This document shows positions 14,095 to 18,376 of a stretch of 18,376 nucleotides of DNA, one piece after another. Every line of letters starts with the position of its first letter. Position 1 is the first letter of the stretch. This DNA is from JBLINH01 sp047639165 (GTDB lineage: Bacteria; Patescibacteriota; Minisyncoccia; Phycocordibacterales; JAACPR01): contig JBLINH010000015.1 in NCBI GenBank assembly GCA_047639165.1, forward strand, positions 1 through 18,376, read 5' to 3'. A program made the position numbers and the translations under genes. A model generated the notes under the pieces. It was not told the DNA's origin, ran no database searches, and saw nothing but the letters and a program-made list of their open reading frames with translations.

Positions 14095-15498
14095 ATGGAT
14101 TTAACAACACTTTCAATTAAAGAAGCACACGAGAAGTTGGTGAACAAAGAAATCACGGTCTCTGATCTCGTTAACGCTTACACAAAAAACATTACTGAAA
14201 AAAATGATGAACTAAATGTGTACCTAACTGTTTTTGATGATTTAGACGATCAGATAAAAACAGCACAGGACAAAATCGATTCTGGAAACTCTCATCTTCT
14301 TACAGGTATTCCTCTTGGGATAAAAGATGTAATTCAAATAGAAGGTAAAAGAGCCACAGGAGGATCGAAGATTTTAGAAAGTTATATCTCTACATTCTCA
14401 GCTACTGTTATACAAAAGTTAAACGAAGTTTCACCAGTGTTTTTAGGTAAGACAAATACTGATGAGTTTGCGCAAGGAGGTTCTACAGAAAATTCAGCAT
14501 ATGGTGTTACAAAAAACCCACATGATATAAATAGAGTGGCAGGAGGATCATCAGGAGGTTCAGCTGCTGCTGTAGGGTCTAAAATGGCACTTTCAGCCCT
14601 CGGATCTGATACAGGTGGTTCTATTAGACTACCTGCAAGTTTTTGCGGTGTAGTGGGTCTAAAACCAACATATGGTTCAGTTTCAAGACATGGACTTATG
14701 GCCATGACATCATCTCTTGATGTTATCGGTCCAATGACAAAAACAGTTGAGGACGCAAAGATTATCTTTGAGACTATAAAAGGAAAAGATGAGATGGATT
14801 CAACAACAGTTGAGGGAGAAGTTTCTAAAGAAACTAAAGTTATCGGTATTCCAAGGAAACTAATTAGTGAAGGAGTTGATCCTGATGTACTTTCAAACTT
14901 CGAAGCTTCAATTGAAAAACTAAAGAGTGAAGGGTATGAGGTAAAAGATGTTGATATTCCAGATATGGAATACTCACTTGCTGTTTACTACGTTCTAGTT
15001 CCAGCTGAAATTTCATCAAACATGTCTCGGTATGACGGAGTAAGGTTTGGAGAGAAAGAGGACGGAAAAGATTTGATAGATGACTACTTTAAGACACGAG
15101 GTAAATTTCTTGGGGAAGAGGTTAGAAGAAGAATCATGATGGGAACATATGTTCTTTCATCAGGATATACTGATCAGTATTACAATAAGGCGTGGCAAGT
15201 TAGAAACTTAATCACAGAAAACATAAAGAAGGCGTTTGAAGATGTTGATGTTATTGCACTTCCAACTTCACCTGTACCAGCTTTCAAAATAGGGGAAAAG
15301 AGTGATCCACTCTCAATGTACTTAGTTGATATTTTTACAGTCACAGCAAACATCGCTGGTATTCCAGCCATTTCAATACCAGATGGAACTGTAGATAGAG
15401 ATGGAAACAATCTGCCAACAGGTTTTCAATTATATGCTCCACACTTTGGAGAGAATAGGTTGTTTGATATTGGAGAGAAATTTGAGAGAATAAACTAA
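14095..15498 (+). CDS. gatA: Asp-tRNA(Asn)/Glu-tRNA(Gln) amidotransferase subunit A
   Basis: GatA hydrolyses glutamine to supply ammonia for tRNA-dependent amidation. The 467 residues have the amidase signature fold with the Ser-cisSer-Lys triad: Lys77 in GIPLGIKDV, Ser152 in RVAGGSSGGSAAAV and Ser176 in GSDTGGSIRLPASFCG. The segments GKTNTDEFAQGGSTENSAYG and GLKPTYGSVSRHGL are typical of GatA, as distinct from generic amidases, as is the partner gatC just upstream. Length is close to the usual 470-490. The start ATG follows gatC by one base, with no Shine-Dalgarno sequence. The operon continues into the SH3-HEPN-like gene one base after the stop. Confidence 0.96.
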   Translation: MDLTTLSIKEAHEKLVNKEITVSDLVNAYTKNITEKNDELNVYLTVFDDLDDQIKTAQDKIDSGNSHLLTGIPLGIKDVIQIEGKRATGGSKILESYISTFSATVIQKLNEVSPVFLGKTNTDEFAQGGSTENSAYGVTKNPHDINRVAGGSSGGSAAAVGSKMALSALGSDTGGSIRLPASFCGVVGLKPTYGSVSRHGLMAMTSSLDVIGPMTKTVEDAKIIFETIKGKDEMDSTTVEGEVSKETKVIGIPRKLISEGVDPDVLSNFEASIEKLKSEGYEVKDVDIPDMEYSLAVYYVLVPAEISSNMSRYDGVRFGEKEDGKDLIDDYFKTRGKFLGEEVRRRIMMGTYVLSSGYTDQYYNKAWQVRNLITENIKKAFEDVDVIALPTSPVPAFKIGEKSDPLSMYLVDIFTVTANIAGIPAISIPDGTVDRDGNNLPTGFQLYAPHFGENRLFDIGEKFERIN

Positions 15499-15499
15499 C

Positions 15500-16417
15500 A
15501 TGGCAGAACCATCACCATCTAAAGCAGAAGGGCACAAGAATGCGTATCAGGTTGTTTTCCTTTTACTCGTAATTTTATTTATCGGAGGTATTTTTGAAGA
15601 TAAAGGTTGGGGAAGTAATTTTTCTAATGGGAGTGATATGAACAGTGAAGAAAGACAGATTGGTTTTTTCTCAAGATTATTTAAAGCAGGAAATGTTGAT
15701 ATTAATGCTCCCATAATTACAAAAGGATTACTTTCAGTTAGAAGTGTTCCAGGGGGATCTATCATAGGTACACAAACTAAAAGAGCAATTGGAATTGTTA
15801 AGGAAGGGCCTTTAGAAGCTTATGGTTCTAGATGGTGGAGAATGGACTTTAGGGAATCTCCAGACGGATGGGTCAATGAAGATTTCATAACTTCAAATGT
15901 GTCTGGGTACAGAGCTTCTCAGATAATCCCAATAGTATATGGAACACTGAGACCGATAGGAATAGTTTTCTCAGCGTTACTTCTTCTTTTAGTTGTCTAT
16001 TTTGTTTCAAAAAGAAACAAAGCGTATAGAATATCTGAAAAGAAAATAGATGTTATTACTGAACAACAAGAAGAAACAGATTATACAGTTCACGAAGAAT
16101 TAAAAAACAAGAGATGGGAACACATTGAGGAGCTTATGAGTTCTCACAACATTAATGATTGGAAACAAGCCATTATAGAGGCAGATATTATGCTTGATGA
16201 GATGCTTACTAAAATGCAGTATGACGGAACTACTATAGCTGAAAAGTTAAAAAATGTTGAAGAAAGTGACTTTATTACATTGAGTAAGGCGTGGGAAGCA
16301 CATAAAGTGAGAAACAAAATAGCTCACTCGGGTGCAGATTTTAAGTTTGATAAGAATGAAGCTGGAAGAGTCATAGAATTATATAGGAAGGTATTTAAGG
16401 AGTTTTTCTATATTTAA
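15500..16417 (+). CDS. Membrane protein with SH3-like and HEPN-like domains
   Basis: The protein has 305 residues and no named family that I recognise. A hydrophobic segment lies at about 16-31. Residues about 72-131 look like a bacterial SH3 domain (LLSVRSVPGGSIIGTQTKRAIG ... RWWRMDFRESPDGWVNEDF). A second membrane helix follows at about 150-169, ending in basic KRNK. The last ~110 residues are helical and HEPN-like: WKQAIIEADIMLDEMLTKM, then AWEAHKVRNKIAHSG, where Arg271-x4-His276 matches the R-x4-6-H motif of HEPN domains. Predicted layout: SH3 outside between two membrane spans, HEPN inside. HEPN domains with this motif are often RNases, but similar R..IAH stretches also occur in non-catalytic members, so activity is unproven. 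It is the third gene of the gatCA operon. Confidence 0.7.
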   Translation: MAEPSPSKAEGHKNAYQVVFLLLVILFIGGIFEDKGWGSNFSNGSDMNSEERQIGFFSRLFKAGNVDINAPIITKGLLSVRSVPGGSIIGTQTKRAIGIVKEGPLEAYGSRWWRMDFRESPDGWVNEDFITSNVSGYRASQIIPIVYGTLRPIGIVFSALLLLLVVYFVSKRNKAYRISEKKIDVITEQQEETDYTVHEELKNKRWEHIEELMSSHNINDWKQAIIEADIMLDEMLTKMQYDGTTIAEKLKNVEESDFITLSKAWEAHKVRNKIAHSGADFKFDKNEAGRVIELYRKVFKEFFYI

Positions 16418-16419
16418 CC

Positions 16420-16448
16420 TTGAAATATATAGGAATTTAATGTATAGT
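16420..16448 (+). promoter_or_regulatory. Promoter of the initiator tRNA gene
   Basis: TTGAAA (16420-16425), 17 bp, TATAGT (16443-16448). The start is expected a few bases before the tRNA 5' end. Confidence 0.75.
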
Positions 16449-16457
16449 ACTTTAGAT

Positions 16458-16528
16458 CGCGGAGTGGAGGAGTAGTACCTCGGGAGGCTCATAACCTCCA
16501 GGCACCAGTGCAATTCTGGTCTCCGCAA
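16458..16528 (+). tRNA. Initiator tRNA-Met (fMet, anticodon CAT)
   Basis: The acceptor stem CGCGGAG/CTCCGCA leaves a C1-A72 mismatch, the mark of bacterial initiators. The D stem is GAGG/CCTC, the anticodon stem GGAGG/CCTCC around CTCATAA (CAT at 16490-16492) and the T stem ACCAG/CTGGT. The discriminator is A and CCA is not encoded. Two loop features are odd. The D loop AGTAGTA is short and lacks the GG pair. The T loop TGCAATT has G at position 55 in place of T. The anticodon stem has two, not three, of the initiator-type G-C pairs. Confidence 0.92.
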
Positions 16529-16540
16529 CAAGTTAAAGTG

Positions 16541-16566
16541 AAAACCGCCCTAAAAGGTGGTTTTTG
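16541..16566 (+). terminator. Intrinsic terminator after tRNA-fMet
   Basis: AAAACCGCC (16541-16549) pairs with GGTGGTTTT (16556-16564) with one wobble, ending in T. Confidence 0.85.
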
Positions 16567-16567
16567 C

Positions 16568-16596
16568 TTGAATATAAAGGAGATAAATAGTATATT
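16568..16596 (+). promoter_or_regulatory. Promoter of the elongator tRNA-Met gene
   Basis: TTGAAT (16568-16573), 17 bp, TATATT (16591-16596), with the start expected near 16603, about 6 nt before the tRNA. Confidence 0.65.
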
Positions 16597-16608
16597 GATG
16601 GAACTATT

Positions 16609-16681
16609 GTCGGGGTAGCTTAGTTGGTAGAGCGGTCGTCTCATACGCGACAGGTCGTGGGTTCGAGTCCCACCCTCGACA
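16609..16681 (+). tRNA. Elongator tRNA-Met (anticodon CAT)
   Basis: The acceptor is GTCGGGG/CCTCGAC with one wobble, the D arm GCTT...GAGC with a normal TTGG loop, the anticodon loop CTCATAC (CAT at 16642-16644) and the T arm GTGGG-TTCGAGT-CCCAC. The fully paired position 1-72 rules out an initiator. The CATAC loop resembles elongator Met more than the CATAA loop common in lysidine-type tRNA-Ile, but a CAT tRNA-Ile cannot be excluded by eye. No CCA encoded. Confidence 0.9.
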
Positions 16682-16703
16682 CAATAATTAAAATATAACG
16701 GTG

Positions 16704-16732
16704 TTGATTATATTGGTCTTATTTGATAAAGT
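16704..16732 (+). promoter_or_regulatory. Promoter of the tRNA-Asp gene
   Basis: TTGATT (16704-16709), 17 bp, TAAAGT (16727-16732), with extended -10 TG at 16724-16725. Start expected near 16739. Confidence 0.7.
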
Positions 16733-16749
16733 ATTGGAACTTGCTCCAC

Positions 16750-16823
16750 GCGGGAGTAGCTCAACTGGTTAGAGCATCCGCCTGTCACGCGGAAGGTTGC
16801 GAGTTCAAGTCTCGTCTCTCGCG
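16750..16823 (+). tRNA. tRNA-Asp (anticodon GTC)
   Basis: The acceptor is GCGGGAG/CTCTCGC with one wobble, the D arm GCTC...GAGC, the anticodon arm TCCGC-CTGTCAC-GCGGA (GTC at 16784-16786), the T arm GCGAG-TTCAAGT-CTCGT and the discriminator G73, which is typical of tRNA-Asp. CCA is not encoded. No clear terminator follows before the next gene. Confidence 0.95.
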
Positions 16824-16858
16824 CAAACACAATCAAATATCAAATATCACTTAAATTG

Positions 16859-16867
16859 TGGTAGAAT
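16859..16867 (+). promoter_or_regulatory. Extended -10 promoter of the small membrane protein
   Basis: TGgTAGAAT, then 6 nt, then an ATG at 16874. The 32 bases 16848-16879 match the cupin promoter/start region 17961-17992 at 28 positions, which supports this being a real promoter and start site. Confidence 0.6.
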
Positions 16868-16869
16868 TT

Positions 16870-17292
16870 TTGTATGAAATATTATTAATATTAGCTGGAT
16901 TCAGTATTTTTGTTGTAATTACGTCTAGCGGTTTTGGCGCAGGAATAGGTTTAATGTTTCTATTTCTAACTAGTGCGTTAGCCATTATATTTTTTCTGGC
17001 TCGATTTATATCGTTTGCTTATAAAAAAATTGGAATATCACATAATAAAGTTTTAGAGGTAGTACTACTTCTTGTGGTTCTATTTAGTAGCGTCTTTCTT
17101 TTAAGTATAAATACTAAAGATGAAAATACTTTTGATGCTATTTTATTGCGATATGAGCATAATCGCGGTGATAATTTATTTGAGAGAGATGAGTGTTTAG
17201 ATATAAGATCTATTTTGAAAAGAGATAAATGTAGTGATTATATAGAAAGACAAAAAAATCTTTATGATAATAAATTCCGTTATGTTGAGTAG
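16870..17292 (+). CDS. Small membrane protein of unknown function, start probably frameshifted
   Basis: About 140 residues. Two long hydrophobic segments lie in the first 55 residues and a third around 65-84, followed by a charged, soluble C-terminal tail of ~60 residues with two cysteines (DECLDIRSILKRDKCSDY). I recognise no family. The frame is open from a GTG at 16858 and has a TTG at 16870, but both lie within or right behind the -10 box, which is implausible. The promoter points to the ATG at 16874, which is out of frame and stops after four codons. One extra A in the A run at 16877-16879 would give MKILLILAGF in frame with the rest. So the gene is either disrupted or affected by a sequence error. 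The listed start is only the in-frame TTG. Confidence 0.55.
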   Translation: MYEILLILAGFSIFVVITSSGFGAGIGLMFLFLTSALAIIFFLARFISFAYKKIGISHNKVLEVVLLLVVLFSSVFLLSINTKDENTFDAILLRYEHNRGDNLFERDECLDIRSILKRDKCSDYIERQKNLYDNKFRYVE

Positions 17293-17306
17293 TTTTTTAC
17301 TATTTC

Positions 17307-17332
17307 AGTTCCAAAGCGACGCAAAGGCACGC
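17307..17332 (+). repeat. Direct repeat, copy 1 (left flank of toxin-antitoxin pair)
   Basis: 26 nt that recur at 17922-17947 with two mismatches; the first 19 (AGTTCCAAAGCGACGCAAA) are identical. It begins 14 nt after a stop codon and runs into the -35 box of the antitoxin promoter. Its GC content is well above that of the surrounding DNA. Confidence 0.85.
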
Positions 17333-17368
17333 TTGACTTATGTATACCATTATATATAATATGGTATA
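17333..17368 (+). promoter_or_regulatory. Toxin-antitoxin promoter with operator-like palindrome
   Basis: TTGACT (17333-17338), 16 bp, TATAAT (17355-17360), then 7 nt to the ATG at 17368, so the mRNA is leaderless or nearly so. The inverted repeat TATACCAT (17343-17350) and ATGGTATA (17361-17368) brackets the -10 box. That is where an antitoxin with a ribbon-helix-helix domain would bind to repress its own operon. Confidence 0.75.
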
Positions 17369-17652
17369 TGTCCACAAATACAAAAACAATTCTAAATATA
17401 AAGACAGAAAAATCTATTAAAGAAGAGGCTCAAAAAGTAGCTAAAGAATTAGGTGTACCTCTCGGTACAGCTATCAATGCTTTTTTAAAGCAATTTATAC
17501 GAGAAAAAGAAATTACTCTTTCTGCTGGAGAACATACTCCAACTCCTTATCTACAGAGAATTATAAAAGAAGCAGAAGATGAATATATTAGAGGAGAATC
17601 AACAGGTCCTTTTACTGGAGAAGATTTTATAAATCATTTAAAAACTTTATAG
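17368..17652 (+). CDS. RelB/DinJ-family antitoxin
   Basis: The protein has 94 residues. The N-terminal part, TKTILNIKTEKSIKEEAQK followed by VAKELGVPLGTAINAFLKQFI, is the ribbon-helix-helix of the RelB/DinJ family: one beta strand and two helices that dimerise and bind DNA. The acidic C-terminal half (YLQRIIKEAEDEYIRGEST and on to the end) is the usual toxin-binding tail. It would neutralise the toxin encoded 3 nt downstream and repress the operon through the palindrome over the promoter. No Shine-Dalgarno sequence is present. The module lies between two direct repeats, which suggests it moves or is lost as a unit. Confidence 0.9.
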   Translation: MSTNTKTILNIKTEKSIKEEAQKVAKELGVPLGTAINAFLKQFIREKEITLSAGEHTPTPYLQRIIKEAEDEYIRGESTGPFTGEDFINHLKTL

Positions 17653-17655
17653 TCT

Positions 17656-17916
17656 ATGAAGTTTATTACTTCAAAACAGTTTGATAAAAGTTTTTCTAAG
17701 TTACCAAAAAAGATAAAAGACAAGTCATTAAAACAATTTGAACTTTTCATTTTTGATCCTGCTGATGTGCGACTAAATAATCACTCTCTTAATGGTAAGT
17801 GGTCAAAATATAGAAGTATAAATATTACCGGAGATATTAGGGCTATTTATAAATTTGTTGATCAAAATGTGGCAAGATTTGTTGAAATTGGATCTCATTC
17901 TGAATTATATGAGTAA
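17656..17916 (+). CDS. RelE/YafQ-family toxin (predicted mRNA interferase)
   Basis: The protein has 86 residues, within the usual size range of the family. The pattern H43-x-L-x-G, YRSINITGDIRAIY (Arg53, Asp60, Arg62) and GSHSELY at the end (His81) is that of YafQ-like members of the RelE/ParE fold, which cut mRNA in the ribosome A site. The candidate catalytic His and Asp residues are all present, so it looks intact. Ribonuclease activity is inferred from the family. It begins 3 nt after the antitoxin stop in the classic antitoxin-first order, with no Shine-Dalgarno sequence, and would depend on coupling. The right-hand direct repeat starts 6 nt after its stop. Confidence 0.9.
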   Translation: MKFITSKQFDKSFSKLPKKIKDKSLKQFELFIFDPADVRLNNHSLNGKWSKYRSINITGDIRAIYKFVDQNVARFVEIGSHSELYE

Positions 17917-17921
17917 GTCTT

Positions 17922-17947
17922 AGTTCCAAAGCGACGCAAAAGCGCGC
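17922..17947 (+). repeat. Direct repeat, copy 2 (right flank of toxin-antitoxin pair)
   Basis: Second copy of the 17307-17332 repeat, 615 bp away, with two mismatches. This copy can form a small hairpin with CGC-AAAA-GCG; copy 1 forms it less well. Confidence 0.85.
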
Positions 17948-17971
17948 AAATATAAAAAACCACTTAAGTTA

Positions 17972-17980
17972 TGGTAAAAT
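17972..17980 (+). promoter_or_regulatory. Leaderless extended -10 promoter of the cupin gene
   Basis: TGgTAAAAT, 6 nt, then the ATG at 17987. Nearly the same arrangement as at 16859-16876. Confidence 0.6.
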
Positions 17981-17986
17981 TTTGGT

Positions 17987-18376
17987 ATGAAAAAAGGATA
18001 CAAAGAAAACATAGAGAAGTTAACTCTAGAAAATAATAATTTTAGAAAGGTTTTATACACCGGTGATCATATGCAATTAGTTCTTATGTCACTTAAACCA
18101 GGTGAAAATATTGGATTAGAAACACACGATGAGAACGATCAATTTTTTAGAATTGATGGAGGAGTAGGGAAGGTTGTAATAAATGAAACTGAATATGAAG
18201 TTTCGGATGGAGATGCTGTGATTGTTCCTTCTGGAGCAGAACATGATGTTATAAACACATCTTCAGATGAAGACTTAAAATTCTATACCATCTACTCTCC
18301 AGCTCATCACAAAGACCAAATCATAAGAGCGACAAAGAAAGAAGCAGAGGAGAACGAAGAGGGTTTTGATGGAGTT
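17987..18376 (+). CDS. Cupin-domain protein, 3' partial
   Basis: 130 residues are visible and the frame is still open at the window edge. A single small cupin barrel is seen: LKPGENIGLETHDENDQFFRI (motif 1, His and Glu/Asp candidates for metal), then GDAVIVPSGAEHDVIN (motif 2, with PxGxxH). The tail YSPAHHKDQIIRATKKEAE followed by FDG is typical of short mannose-6-phosphate-isomerase-like cupins of unknown substrate, and suggests that only a few residues are missing. Metal binding is likely; the reaction is unknown. Its promoter follows directly on the right-hand repeat of the toxin-antitoxin module. Confidence 0.88.
   Translation, partial: MKKGYKENIEKLTLENNNFRKVLYTGDHMQLVLMSLKPGENIGLETHDENDQFFRIDGGVGKVVINETEYEVSDGDAVIVPSGAEHDVINTSSDEDLKFYTIYSPAHHKDQIIRATKKEAEENEEGFDGV

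Overview
The window looks like a piece of a Patescibacteria/CPR genome, most likely of the Parcubacteria (Paceibacteria) type. This is inferred from the sequence. It is AT-rich and very compact, and every gene lies on the plus strand. None of the gene starts has a convincing Shine-Dalgarno sequence, and many starts sit 6-7 nt behind a -10 box, so leaderless mRNAs are likely. The proteins are short or stripped versions of housekeeping families (SecA, Obg, LigA), together with a lysine-only histone-like protein and a type IV pilus set. TGA is used as a normal stop (ends at 6250 and 10038), which argues against the recoded Gracilibacteria/SR1 code. The tRNA genes do not encode CCA.

Layout. 1-1232 is the 3' part of an O-antigen-ligase-like membrane protein with a TPR tail; its start lies outside the window. 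1233-1677 is a gene-free stretch holding two small promoter/terminator-bounded transcription units. The second makes a long rod-like hairpin, and the 5' end of the first is complementary to its loop over 12 nt. 1678-1989 is a lysine-rich histone H1-like protein, followed by a strong terminator. 2061-4562 is secA. 4588-8084 is a tight operon of a beta-helix polymer-forming membrane protein, an FMN reductase, a MYG1-type hydrolase and the Obg GTPase.

8211-11754 is the pilus region: a major pilin with its own promoter and terminator, then prepilin peptidase and four minor pilin-like proteins. ligA follows 12 nt later. 13809-16417 holds gatC, gatA (gatB is not here) and a membrane-anchored SH3-HEPN-like protein. 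16458-16823 is a cluster of three tRNA genes, initiator Met, elongator Met and Asp, each with its own promoter.

16859-17292 is a small membrane protein whose start looks frameshifted. 17333-17916 is a RelB/YafQ-like toxin-antitoxin pair with an operator-like palindrome over its promoter, flanked by 26-nt direct repeats. 17987 to the end is a cupin protein cut by the window edge.

How the parts connect: the Sec translocase and the signal-peptide or prepilin proteins serve the cell surface and pilus; the prepilin peptidase would process all the pilins in its neighbourhood; GatCA belongs to tRNA-dependent amidation; and the toxin-antitoxin module is an accessory cassette between two single-gene units that share nearly the same promoter.
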